Assembly: GCA_001312505.1 (NCBI GenBank)
Contig: BBDW01000001.1
Span: forward strand, 310,001-374,000
From: Mediterraneibacter faecis JCM 15917
GTDB lineage: Bacteria > Bacillota > Clostridia > Lachnospirales > Lachnospiraceae
DNA length: 64,000 nt
Direction of reading: 5' to 3'
The notes under the pieces were generated by a model. The model was not told the origin of the DNA, did not search any database, and was given only the letters and a program-made list of their open reading frames with translations. Positions 37,896 to 46,712 of the stretch are shown here, in pieces (the stretch's first letter is position 1; each line of letters begins with the position of its first letter). The position numbers were made by a program, and so were the translations under genes.

Positions 37896-38951
37896 ATGGC
37901 AGAAACTTCTAACAGAAAAACATATCATGAACAGACATATATAGATAACACATTACGTCTTAGAGAAATTCTGAAGACATTGCCTCCATTTGCAAAGGAT
38001 TATTTTCGTGCGGTGGAACCAACGACATCTGCGCGGACCAGGATTTCTTATGCCTATGATATCCGTGTTTTCTTTCATTTCCTTATGGAGAATAATCCGG
38101 TTTATAAAAATTATACGATCGAACAATTTGAGGTACATGATCTGGAACGCCTGGAGCCAGTAGATATTGAGGAATACCAGGAATATCTGAAGGTCTATAA
38201 GAATGACGAAGAAAAATGTATCACGAACACAGAAAAGGGACTTGCAAGAAAGATGTCTGCGCTTCGTAGCTTTTATGGATATTATTTTAAACGGCAAATT
38301 ATCAGCAAGAACCCTACGTTGCTTGTAGAGATGCCTAAGCTGCATGAGAAAGCGATTATACGGCTTGATACGGATGAAATCGCAATGCTCCTGGATTATG
38401 TTGATCATGGTGGGGATAATCTTACAGGTCAGCGGAAAGCATATTTTGAAAAGACAAAAAATCGAGATCTGGCAATTCTGACGCTTCTGCTTGGAACAGG
38501 AATCCGTGTATCAGAATGTGTTGGACTGGATCTCCAGGATATTGATTTTAAGAATAACGGAATTACTGTAACACGAAAAGGTGGGAATCAGATGGTTGTG
38601 TATTTCGGTGAAGAGGTTGAGAATGCATTAAAGACGTATCTTTACACGACCAGAAAGCAAACTGTACCACTCTCCGGTCATGAAAACGCACTGTTCTTGT
38701 CTACCCAGCGAAAACGTATGGGCGTTCAGGCAGTTGAAAATATGGTAAAGAAGTACGCTAGGGAGGTCACTCCGAATAAGAAGATAACTCCACATAAACT
38801 GCGCAGCACTTACGGAACAGCACTTTATAAAGAAACCGGAGACATTTATCTTGTCGCAGATGTTCTGGGGGGGCATAAAGATGTCAATACAACAAAGAAA
38901 CATTATGCAGCGATCGATGAAGACCGACGCGTCAGGCGGCAGGTGCTGTAA
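37896..38951 (+). CDS. xerS: XerS-like tyrosine recombinase
   Basis: A 351-residue tyrosine recombinase. The length, long N-terminal SAM-like domain, and block MLLDYVDHGGDNLTGQRKAYFEKTKNRDLAILTLLLGTGIRVSE resemble XerS, the single-recombinase dimer-resolution enzyme, more than a phage integrase. Catalytic residues visible: R in GTGIRVSE, K in TRKGGNQ, HxxR in PHKLRSTYG, H in GGHKDVNTT, and Y in KKHYAAI. G7 at 38867-38873 gives LGGHKDV where LGHKDV is expected, next to a catalytic histidine. AAAGGAG precedes the ATG. It stands alone and is bounded by terminators. Confidence 0.82.
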   Translation: MAETSNRKTYHEQTYIDNTLRLREILKTLPPFAKDYFRAVEPTTSARTRISYAYDIRVFFHFLMENNPVYKNYTIEQFEVHDLERLEPVDIEEYQEYLKVYKNDEEKCITNTEKGLARKMSALRSFYGYYFKRQIISKNPTLLVEMPKLHEKAIIRLDTDEIAMLLDYVDHGGDNLTGQRKAYFEKTKNRDLAILTLLLGTGIRVSECVGLDLQDIDFKNNGITVTRKGGNQMVVYFGEEVENALKTYLYTTRKQTVPLSGHENALFLSTQRKRMGVQAVENMVKKYAREVTPNKKITPHKLRSTYGTALYKETGDIYLVADVLGGHKDVNTTKKHYAAIDEDRRVRRQVL

Positions 38952-38992
38952 AGCTTCGTGAAGTATAGGAAGCAAAAAGAATAAGAATAGAT

Positions 38993-39037
38993 AAAAAGGA
39001 TACAGAAAGAATGCACTACTGCTCTTCTGTATCCTTT
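38993..39037. terminator. Bidirectional terminator between xerS-like gene and kinase gene
   Basis: Stem AAAGGATACAGAA / TTCTGTATCCTTT (13 perfect pairs) with a 17-base loop, flanked by A on the left and T on the right, between two convergent genes. Confidence 0.85.
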
Positions 39038-39062
39038 GCACTATACATTTTAATAAATAAGA

Positions 39063-39712
39063 TTAAACAATATTTCTGGCTTCTTTTTCAATACTTTCTT
39101 TTAAAAGAATATACTGTTCAATTGCTTTCGCTGTACCTTGTACTCCGAGTTCAGAACTGTTTAAGCAAAGCTCATAGCTGGCTGCCTCGCCCCACTTCTT
39201 GTTTGTATAATAATTGTAATAGCTTGCTCTCTTTTTATCCGTCTTATTGATCAGATCTTTTGCTTTCGCATCCGTAAGATCAAGTCTTGTTGCTACACGA
39301 CGAATACGATCTTCCATATCTGCACGAATGAAGATGCTGACAACATTTGGATAGGATTCAAGTGCATAATCTGCACAACGGCCTACCAGGACACATGTCC
39401 CTCATCTGCAATCTTTTTAATTGCATCAAACTGTGCAAGAAAAACTTTGTGATTGATAGGCATCTCTGTGTATGTGTTGCCGGCATATCCCATAGAATAT
39501 GTATCCATCACAAGAGAATATAGAAAACTGTTCGTTGGCTTTTCGTCATGAGTCTCAAATAATTCCTCACAGATACCACTTTCTTTTGCTGCACGCGCAA
39601 GCATTTCCTTGTCGTATAATTTAATTCCAAATGCCTCGGCAACGAAATGTCCGATCTCTTTTCCACCACTTCCGTACTGACGTCCGATTGTTATAATAGT
39701 ATTTGTCTTCAT
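39063..39712 (-). CDS. Cytidylate kinase-like family protein, frame broken
   Basis: P-loop kinase of the cytidylate-kinase-like group common in Clostridia, about 216 residues when rejoined. It opens ITIGRQYGSGGKEIGHFVAEAFGIKLYDKEMLARAAKE (P-loop GRQYGSGGKEIG). The frame breaks near 39398 (GGGACATG), where one more A gives GTCVLVGRCADYALESYPNVVSIFI. The C-terminal part RIRRVATRLDLTDAKAKDLINKTDKKRASYYNYY is the lid region. Not the essential Cmk itself; substrate unknown. ATG at 39712 with GGAG nine bases before. Confidence 0.85.
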
Positions 39713-39820
39713 AATAAGCCACACTCCTTTTCAAGTCTATGCGAAATCTTATCTATATTATAACCAAAAAGATGAAAAAAGACAATGTCAATTCACTATT
39801 TCCTACACCATTTCTTATAC

Positions 39821-40741
39821 TTAGTTTTGTTTTCTTAATTTATTTAATAAATCTTTAAAATAGTCTGGCAAAGGTGCGTCAAATTCTATATATTCTCCTG
39901 TAGATGGATGAGTGATACCAAGGATTTTTGCATGCAAAGTCTGTCCCTGGAGTTTATAAGGACATTTTGCAGGACCATAAATCTCATCGCCCAGAATTGG
40001 ATGTCCGATACTGGACATATGAACACGGATCTGATGTGTCCGACCGGTTTCAAGCTGGCACTCAATGTAGGTAAAATTACCAAATCTTTCCAATACACGG
40101 TAATGAGTGACTGCATGTCGCCCATTTGGTGCTTTTGTACTCATCTTCTTACGATCTGTAGGGTGCCGACCGATCGGAGCGTTCACAGTGCCTGTATCCT
40201 CCTTCAGATTGCCATGTACGATAGCGTGATACTTTCTTGTGATAGAATGTTCTTTTAATTGTTCTGCAAGAATCTGATGAGCTTTATCATTTTTGCAGAT
40301 CAGAAGGGAACCGGTTGTATTCATGTCAATCCGATGGACGATTCCCGGACGGATTACACCATTGATTCCCGACAGGTTTTCTCCACAGTGATATAGAACC
40401 GCATTGACCAGCGTATGGCTGTAATGTCCCGGTGCAGGATGTACAACCATTCCTTTTGGTTTGTTAACGACGAGAATGTCATCATCTTCATAGAGAATAT
40501 CCAGAGGAATATTTTCAGGCTGAATATCAAGTGGTTCCGGGTCAGGGATCTGAAGAATGATAGTATCCCCCCCTGTTGTTAACTTGTAATTCGCTTTAAC
40601 CGGTAATTGATTTACAAGAATTTTTTTTTCTTTAATTAATTTCTGGATATAAGAACGGGAAAGGCTCTCTATTCTCCCGTCAAGGAATTTATCGATCCTT
40701 TCCCCCCCTGTAATATCCGCATTAAAATGAAGTTCTTCCAT
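39821..40741 (-). CDS. rluD: RluD-family 23S rRNA pseudouridine synthase
   Basis: A 306-residue pseudouridine synthase: S4 domain (residues 10-70), catalytic aspartate in HRIDMNTTGSLLICKND, and C-terminal HQIRVHMSSIGHPILGDEIYG. In Firmicutes this gene (ylyB) follows lspA, as here. C7 runs at 40702-40708 (ITGGERIDKF) and 40567-40573 (LTTGGDTIIL) each add a glycine. Frame intact. It lies 32 bases from lspA, same transcript. Confidence 0.93.
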   Translation of the reverse strand: MEELHFNADITGGERIDKFLDGRIESLSRSYIQKLIKEKKILVNQLPVKANYKLTTGGDTIILQIPDPEPLDIQPENIPLDILYEDDDILVVNKPKGMVVHPAPGHYSHTLVNAVLYHCGENLSGINGVIRPGIVHRIDMNTTGSLLICKNDKAHQILAEQLKEHSITRKYHAIVHGNLKEDTGTVNAPIGRHPTDRKKMSTKAPNGRHAVTHYRVLERFGNFTYIECQLETGRTHQIRVHMSSIGHPILGDEIYGPAKCPYKLQGQTLHAKILGITHPSTGEYIEFDAPLPDYFKDLLNKLRKQN

Positions 40742-40772
40742 AAGCTTTCAGAATCCTTCCTGTTGTGCGTTT

Positions 40773-41291
40773 TTATCTGTTCTTAAAATTTAAAAACTCA
40801 AAATCGTTGTCGTCCTTATAATAAAATAAAATGAGAACAACAAATAAAATACATGCAATTACAACATAGCAGTCTGCAACATTAAAGATTGGAAAATCAA
40901 TCAGTCGGAAATAGAAAAAGTCAACAACATAATCAAGTTTCACACGATCGATCATATTTCCCACAGCTCCGGATGCAAGCAGTACAGCACAGATACGCAG
41001 TGGTCTGTAATGTGGTGTAAATGGCATCTTCTGGTACAGATACAAAATGACAGCAAGTATAATAATACCTCCGACTACAAACACAATCTGTCGATTCTGC
41101 ATAATACCAAATGCAGCTCCGCGGTTCTCAAGATAGCGAAGTTCAAAAACTCCGGAAATCAAAGAGAAAGACTCGAGACGGCGTAAGATAGTAGATGCAA
41201 GATATTTGGTCCATTGGTCAAGTGCTAATGTGAGCAGAAACCCAATGGCAGCGAAAAGATAACTCTTTGTCTTTGTTTTTGTATTATTCAT
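40773..41291 (-). CDS. lspA: Prolipoprotein signal peptidase
   Basis: LspA, 172 residues, signal peptidase II, the membrane aspartyl protease that removes signal peptides from lipoproteins. Four membrane segments. Catalytic aspartates are in GNMIDRVKLDYVVDFF and FNVADCYVVIACI; YLENRGAAFGIM is the conserved first-loop motif. Intact; precedes rluD as usual. Confidence 0.95.
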   Translation of the reverse strand: MNNTKTKTKSYLFAAIGFLLTLALDQWTKYLASTILRRLESFSLISGVFELRYLENRGAAFGIMQNRQIVFVVGGIIILAVILYLYQKMPFTPHYRPLRICAVLLASGAVGNMIDRVKLDYVVDFFYFRLIDFPIFNVADCYVVIACILFVVLILFYYKDDNDFEFLNFKNR

Positions 41292-41326
41292 GAGTCGATA
41301 AGCTCCTCTTTTCTAAGCTTTTTAGA

Positions 41327-42130
41327 TTATACATATTTCTGAATAGTTACACTGATCCGATTCTTTTTAGTGATTTTCCCCGCTTCCTCAAAACGGAACT
41401 TACCTAATCCGCGTACAGAGATAAGATCTCCTTCTTTTACCTGATATCCATTGCTTGTAATCAATTTGCCGTTTACAAAGACCTTTGCGCCTTCAATGAG
41501 TCCGGATAGTTTACTTCTGGAAGAAGAAAATGCAAGTGGAAGTAGGCTGTCTAAGCGAACAGATGAAACAGTTCCTTTTATCTGCTGGAAATCAGGTGTG
41601 TAGTTTATCATATCTAAGTTGATGACAGAACTATCTATAACAGTGTGGCGAACCCGGGTTAAGTCTTCTGTTACAACAGATACAAGGTCCTTATTGATAA
41701 AAAGAAGTGCTGAATCTTCTGTCACAAGAATATCTCCGGTTTTTGAACGGTCAATCCCAAGATTTAATATGGAACCAAGAAAATCCCTGTGAGTCAGGTC
41801 TTCGGAAAATCTTTTATTTTTTGGTTCTATTTTCACAGCACAAAACGGATAATCAATCTCTTTTGGAGTAATATCAGATACCCCCCCATAACGCAAAGAA
41901 AGAGCCTCAGGGATAAATGCAGCCATCTGACGCTCCGCCATATCATACCCGCCAAAGAGGACATATCTTGAATAAAGCTTGTTCTTTGGCAGGGTATGCA
42001 GGATATTCTGATCATTCAGGTTAAGAAAATCCGAATATGTAACAATTTCACGTTCAAAAGCAATTCTGGAAAGTTCAATAAATCTGTGTTCCAAAAGCTT
42101 TGTTTCTTTTTTCTGATTTTCTTTTATCAT
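41327..42130 (-). CDS. ylmH: YlmH, S4-domain RNA-binding protein
   Basis: A 267-residue YlmH-family protein with a C-terminal S4 domain (LDSLLPLAFSSSRSKLSGLIEGAKVFVNGKLI), encoded in the sepF-ylmH division cluster. YlmH acts on ribosomes/tRNA rescue in Firmicutes. C7 at 41881-41887 gives LRYGGVSDITP where LRYGVSD is expected. Frame intact; 40 bases from sepF. Confidence 0.9.
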   Translation of the reverse strand: MIKENQKKETKLLEHRFIELSRIAFEREIVTYSDFLNLNDQNILHTLPKNKLYSRYVLFGGYDMAERQMAAFIPEALSLRYGGVSDITPKEIDYPFCAVKIEPKNKRFSEDLTHRDFLGSILNLGIDRSKTGDILVTEDSALLFINKDLVSVVTEDLTRVRHTVIDSSVINLDMINYTPDFQQIKGTVSSVRLDSLLPLAFSSSRSKLSGLIEGAKVFVNGKLITSNGYQVKEGDLISVRGLGKFRFEEAGKITKKNRISVTIQKYV

Positions 42131-42170
42131 AATAATTCTAAAATCCAGTTCCTATAGTTGAAGTTAAATT

Positions 42171-42713
42171 CTAGTATCTTCCACGAACACTTGGTGTTTC
42201 CATAGATCCACTGAGAAGATCCTGAAGATCACCGGAAATATCAACATTTGTAGGTGTAACAAGGAAGATATAGCTGGAAATCTTCTGAAGATTTCCGCTG
42301 ATCGCAAATGCTGCTCCGGAAATAAAATCAATAATTCGCTGTGCAATCTCAAGATCCATACCTTCTAAGTTAAGGATTACAGTACGGCCTGCAAGTAATG
42401 TCTCTGTGATCTCACGGGAATCATCTACTGAAGTTGGTTTTACAACGCATACTTCCATGTTTCCGCCGTGTTTTGCAGCAGGACGCATTGGTGTAACCTT
42501 GCTGGAAGCAGAAGGCTGAAACGTCTTATCTTCATCAGCATCAAAGTCATTGAAAGATTCCTCTTTATTATTCTTCTTACCGAAGAAAGAACGACGCGGT
42601 TTTTCCTCAAAATCACCGTCATCTGCAAAATCATCATCATCATAAAATTCATCGTCATCATAATCGTCATCATTTAACTTCATGATGTCAAGAAATTTAT
42701 CAAATACACCCAT
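42171..42713 (-). CDS. sepF: SepF, cell division protein
   Basis: SepF, 180 residues, membrane-tethered FtsZ organiser. N-terminal amphipathic helix MGVFDKFLDIMKL, then an acidic Asp-rich linker (residues 14-45), and the C-terminal dimer domain (MEVCVVKPTSVDDSREITETLLAGRTVILNLEGMD; AQRIIDFISGAAFAISGNLQKIS). It precedes ylmH and follows yggS, the usual order. Intact. Confidence 0.95.
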   Translation of the reverse strand: MGVFDKFLDIMKLNDDDYDDDEFYDDDDFADDGDFEEKPRRSFFGKKNNKEESFNDFDADEDKTFQPSASSKVTPMRPAAKHGGNMEVCVVKPTSVDDSREITETLLAGRTVILNLEGMDLEIAQRIIDFISGAAFAISGNLQKISSYIFLVTPTNVDISGDLQDLLSGSMETPSVRGRY

Positions 42714-42850
42714 TTTTACACTCCTATCTTGTCCCCTTTTTCAGGTGGCGCTCTTTTTTATTCATACGATCCAACGAAAAAATGATACTATTCAATTACT
42801 GCTCAAAAATACTGTAAACAGTAACTCATTCATCAGGTTAATAAATTAAG

Positions 42851-43543
42851 TCAGATATTATAGTTCCTTGCACCAAAGATACCAGTTCCAACTCGAACCA
42901 TAGTTGCTCCCTCTTCTATGGCAACCTCGTAATCATTGGTCATTCCCATTGAAAGTATGTTCACATAAACATTATCAATGTTTTTCTCATTAATGTCAAC
43001 AGATAATTTATGTAAATTTGCGAAAATTTGACGATTTTCTTCCGGGTTATCGACAAAAGGTGCAATTGTCATCAGTCCGCAGACCTTGATATGTTCGAAA
43101 TTTGCAATCTTTTCAATAAACGGGAGAACTTCTTCTGTTTTAAGTCCAAACTTACTTTCTTCCTGAGCAACATTTACTTCAATTAAAATATTAGCTGTAA
43201 GATTATGTTTTGCAGCTTCCTTTTCAATTGTCTCTGCAAGCTTGAAAGAATCGACAGAGTGGATCAGATCTACTTTATCAATAATATATTTTACCTTATT
43301 GGTCTGCAGATGTCCGATCATGTGCCAGTGGATATCATCAGGAAGTGCATCGTATTTGGCTGTGATTTCCTGCACTTTATTCTCACCAAACACACGGACA
43401 CCGAGATCGTAAGCTTCCTGAAGCATTTCTATCGGTTTTGTCTTACTTACGGCGATCAATGTAACTTCTTCCCGCTTGCGTCCGGCACGGTCACAGGCTG
43501 CCTGAATCTTTGCTTCTACTTCTTTTAACTGTGTTTCTAGCAT
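42851..43543 (-). CDS. yggS: YggS-family PLP-binding protein
   Basis: A 230-residue pyridoxal-phosphate homeostasis protein with a TIM-barrel alanine-racemase-like fold. PLP lysine lies in LIAVSKTKP near residue 37; HMIGHLQTNKVK, LIEVNVAQEESKFG and LSMGMTNDYEVAIEEGATMVRVGTGIFG are family blocks. It is upstream of sepF, as in many Firmicutes. Intact. Confidence 0.95.
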   Translation of the reverse strand: MLETQLKEVEAKIQAACDRAGRKREEVTLIAVSKTKPIEMLQEAYDLGVRVFGENKVQEITAKYDALPDDIHWHMIGHLQTNKVKYIIDKVDLIHSVDSFKLAETIEKEAAKHNLTANILIEVNVAQEESKFGLKTEEVLPFIEKIANFEHIKVCGLMTIAPFVDNPEENRQIFANLHKLSVDINEKNIDNVYVNILSMGMTNDYEVAIEEGATMVRVGTGIFGARNYNI

Positions 43544-43621
43544 AAGTTATCTCTCCTTTTTTAAATTTGATTATCCTCTTTTGAATTTTGTATCCAATTT
43601 CCAAAGGACTACAAAATCAAA

Positions 43622-45016
43622 TCACTGAAATACAACATCATCAGAGGAAACACCGGCTCCGTTTTGTACGATATGATCGTAATTAGAAAGTCCGTAAGAA
43701 TCTCCTTCCTGAACAATGTAATATTCGTCGCTTTCACATAAAATGGATACTTTTTTGAAAATAGCGTATCCTTTATTGATATTGTAGACGCCCTTTAATG
43801 GCTTTTGGGTATCAATCGTATAAGTATCAGAAGAATCCGGTTTTACAATCACTGTTCCGGATTTCAGCTGATCTCGACTTAAATAAACTTCTCCATCATC
43901 GGAGGTGTCATAGATATCAACAGCCTGAAATGAGGCAGTTCCTTTTGAATCCAAAACCATAACACCTTCTAAAGAGCTGTTACCTCCGTTTGTAATGTAA
44001 TCATGAGGAATTACAAAGAACTGCTCTTCTACTACGGAAGATTTTGGAATCTTCAGGCCACACTCATCTTCTAAGATAAGTTCTATGTTCAGAAAACGCT
44101 CTGATGCATAACGAATCATAGAGTTGTCAAAGGTCAGAACACCATAGAAATTCCCATCTCGTTCAAGAACAGAGAAAGCGGACCACATCTTTTCACTGTC
44201 TTTATCTATGCGGACCTGCACATTCTGTAAATTAGATTTCTGAAATTCTTTTGCGGTGTCTTCTTTTAAAGGTATCACTACGGACCAGTTTTCACTGGTA
44301 ATCAAGCGGTAAGCCGGTGAACCGCTTGATATCTTCATCTGATCGGTAAGCTCAGTTACTTTATAATTTGTTTTATTAAAATTATCTGCTGTAAAATTGT
44401 CAACAGTTAAGGACTCTAAACCATCAATCGTATGGGAAACAATTCCGTCCTGTCCGGCAGAAGAGGTTGTGACAGTTTGTCCGCTGCTCTCAATTACAGA
44501 TGCAAGCTGCGCAGTTTTAGTTGTGCAGTATGCATTTTGCAATGTATTTTGCAGCTCATTCTTTAAGGTATAGATACTTGAAAAGTTGGAATTGTCATAG
44601 TTTTCATTGAATGTCTGAAGTTGTGTCACAAGTCCTGATTGAACATCAGGACTAAGATCTGCAGTTGAAGATGATTCCGTAGATGAATCATCAAAATTCA
44701 AAGCATTCTTTGAAATTGCATAAACAGGTGCGCCATATTTGACTTTGCTGTTCCCATTCTGATAATAATTAATGTAGCCGCCCGATTCTGCATTTACAGT
44801 TGTTTCCTGGCGGATGATCAATCCGGTATAGGTATTATCCTTCACAATACTGCCCTCCCGCACTTCATAAATAGAAGGCTTATCTTCTAAAAGATATGCG
44901 GTAATAGTAACAATAAGATAAATAAATACAACTGCAAACAGAAACATTCCAATATTAAATTCTTTTTTTGCCTTATATCTTTTTATATTTACAGACTTGT
45001 TTTTTTTCTTTGCCAA
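43622..45016 (-). CDS. HlyD-like periplasmic-adaptor-type membrane protein
   Basis: About 465 residues: a basic N-terminus, one membrane helix (FNIGMFLFAVVFIYLIVTITAYLL), then an extracytoplasmic part with HlyD/biotinyl-lipoyl-like segments (GLIIRQETTVNAESGGYINYYQNGNSKVKYGAPVYAI) split by a helical region. The likely start is TTG at 45016, preceded by AGGAGG at a suitable distance; an ATG at 45040 would include that site in the coding sequence. It is co-oriented with yggS-sepF; no efflux pump partner is adjacent, so a role in the division cluster is possible. Confidence 0.75.
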   Translation of the reverse strand: MAKKKNKSVNIKRYKAKKEFNIGMFLFAVVFIYLIVTITAYLLEDKPSIYEVREGSIVKDNTYTGLIIRQETTVNAESGGYINYYQNGNSKVKYGAPVYAISKNALNFDDSSTESSSTADLSPDVQSGLVTQLQTFNENYDNSNFSSIYTLKNELQNTLQNAYCTTKTAQLASVIESSGQTVTTSSAGQDGIVSHTIDGLESLTVDNFTADNFNKTNYKVTELTDQMKISSGSPAYRLITSENWSVVIPLKEDTAKEFQKSNLQNVQVRIDKDSEKMWSAFSVLERDGNFYGVLTFDNSMIRYASERFLNIELILEDECGLKIPKSSVVEEQFFVIPHDYITNGGNSSLEGVMVLDSKGTASFQAVDIYDTSDDGEVYLSRDQLKSGTVIVKPDSSDTYTIDTQKPLKGVYNINKGYAIFKKVSILCESDEYYIVQEGDSYGLSNYDHIVQNGAGVSSDDVVFQ

Positions 45017-45181
45017 GATAAAAATATTACCTCCTGTCATTTCTGCTTTAACTTTGTTAGTATATCATTTTTTTGTGTATATTTCCAGCCTTTCAGGGGG
45101 GGAAGAATACATATTAATAAATTAAAGAGCGTTACTGAAAACAGGAAACGGTAAAGGAGAATATTACATGAAATAAGATAG

Positions 45182-45250
45182 AAAAAAACCATGCGGACAG
45201 ATTAAAAATGAAAGCTTCTAATTTGTTGTTCTGTGCCACATGGCTTTTTC
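45182..45250 (-). terminator. Terminator after the carboxypeptidase gene
   Basis: On the minus strand, AAAGCCATG..GG..CAGA pairs with TCTG..C..CATGG followed by a run of T. The 45041-45264 gap otherwise holds no gene; it contains a G7 run at 45096-45102. Confidence 0.6.
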
Positions 45251-45264
45251 ATATCGGTTATTCT

Positions 45265-46300
45265 TTATTCTGTTTTAGTTGTTTCTCCAGCCTCAAGAAG
45301 CCGGTTCATCTCCTGGTAAAGAAAACTCTTATCTTCAGCCCCCCATAATAATGGAAATATAAGGATTCTTTTCCAGATCTTCGCTATAAAGGATCACACA
45401 GCACCCGGCTTCATCTGTGGTACCGGTCTTACCGCCAAATACACGAATCCCTTCAGGGGGGGCATTGATCTTCCCTGAGGAATAATAGTTGGTTGGGACT
45501 ACATCAAATGTTCTTGTTGTACCATCTGCTCCGGTAAGATTCATTGTATAAGAATCCATGGAAATAATGTCCATAAATCTCTGATCCTGAATGCAGGCAT
45601 TAAAGATCAGATACAGGTCATATGCTGTTGTATAGTGGTTTTCATTATGAAGTCCGTGAGGATTCACGAAATGACTGCCAGTGGCACCAAGAGCTTTCGC
45701 TTCTGAGTTCATAAGCTCAGCAAAAGCTTCTACACTTCCGGAAATATGTTCAGCGATAGCAACACCACAATCATTACCTGAACGAAGTAAAAGACCACAT
45801 AATAAATCATAAAGTGTCACTGTATCACCAGGCTGCAGGTTGCAGACTACTTCATCAGAGGCAAAGCTTGAAACACTGTCAGAAACAGTTACAATGTCAT
45901 CCATATTACCGTACTTAAAAGCAAGGTATGCAGTCATAAGCTTTGTTGTACTTGCAGGATATAATTTATCATAAAGTTTATATCCATATTCAACTGTTTT
46001 ATCATTTAGATTGAATAATCCTGCAGCATGAAGAGAATCCTCATCATCAAATCCAGTGAGAGCCACATCATCAGCAGCGACGCATAAATCATCAGCAAAC
46101 AAACTTCCTTGGTATAAATTAGAGTTATAAGTGGCTGTCTCATATGTCCGGACAGGATCACCACCATATTCTTTGTAATACCAGACTCCGCCGACAGCTC
46201 CGGACAATACAACAATAAGACATATGACAGGAATAAGTATGCGGCTGACAGAATGCCGTTGCTTTCTTCGTCTTCTCTTCTTTTTGTATGGTTTACTCAT
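45265..46300 (-). CDS. D-alanyl-D-alanine carboxypeptidase, frame broken at C-terminus
   Basis: Penicillin-binding serine carboxypeptidase of the DacA/DacF type, about 344 residues. A basic N-terminus leads to a membrane anchor (residues 16-40). Active site: STTK (serine nucleophile), SGN in LLRSGNDCGVA, and KTGT in GGKTGTTDEAG. A C6 run at 45339-45344 shifts the last 25 residues; with C4 it ends GAEDKSFLYQEMNRLLEAG to TAA at 45265. C7 at 45456-45462 gives INAPPEGIR, one proline extra. Start at 46300 follows GGGAGATG; the upstream extension is less likely. Last gene of the envelope block. Confidence 0.87.
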
Positions 46301-46301
46301 A

Positions 46302-46697
46302 TTATCGATACATCTCCCGCCAGTCAAGGTCGCCTCTGTCAAGAGCAAGGATCAATGCTTCAGCAGTTGCGATATTTGTTGCGATCGGAATGTTATAAAT
46401 ATCACAAAGCTTAACAATGTCATTAACATCCGGTTCATGTGAGTGAGGTGTCAGTGGATCACGGAAGAAAATCAAAAGATCCATCTGATTGTGTTCAATC
46501 TGTGAGCCGAGCTGCTGTTTTCCTCCGAGATGTCCAGCAAGATATTTGTGAATGCTTAAGTTTGTTACATTCTCGACCAGTATACCGGTGGTTTCTGTTG
46601 CATATAAATTATGCTTACTGAGTATCCCACGGTATGCAATGCAGAAATTCTGCATCAATTTTTTCTTCGCATCATGCGCTACTAATCCGATATTCAT
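46302..46697 (-). CDS. mgsA: Methylglyoxal synthase
   Basis: MgsA, 131 residues, converts dihydroxyacetone phosphate to methylglyoxal and phosphate. Signatures are NIGLVAHDAKKKLMQNF, HKYLAGHLGGKQQLG, and FFRDPLTPHSHEPDVNDIVKLCDIYNIPIATNIATAEAL with the catalytic aspartate. It lies between rodA and the carboxypeptidase gene, overlapping neither by more than a base, and so is part of the envelope operon, an arrangement also known in other Clostridia. Intact. Confidence 0.95.
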   Translation of the reverse strand: MNIGLVAHDAKKKLMQNFCIAYRGILSKHNLYATETTGILVENVTNLSIHKYLAGHLGGKQQLGSQIEHNQMDLLIFFRDPLTPHSHEPDVNDIVKLCDIYNIPIATNIATAEALILALDRGDLDWREMYR

Positions 46698-46712
46698 AGT
46701 GGTATCCTCTCT

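Noticed and set aside
37896-38951. Phage or transposon integrase
   Set aside because: No attachment repeats, tRNA or mobile genes nearby; overall sequence is closer to XerS.
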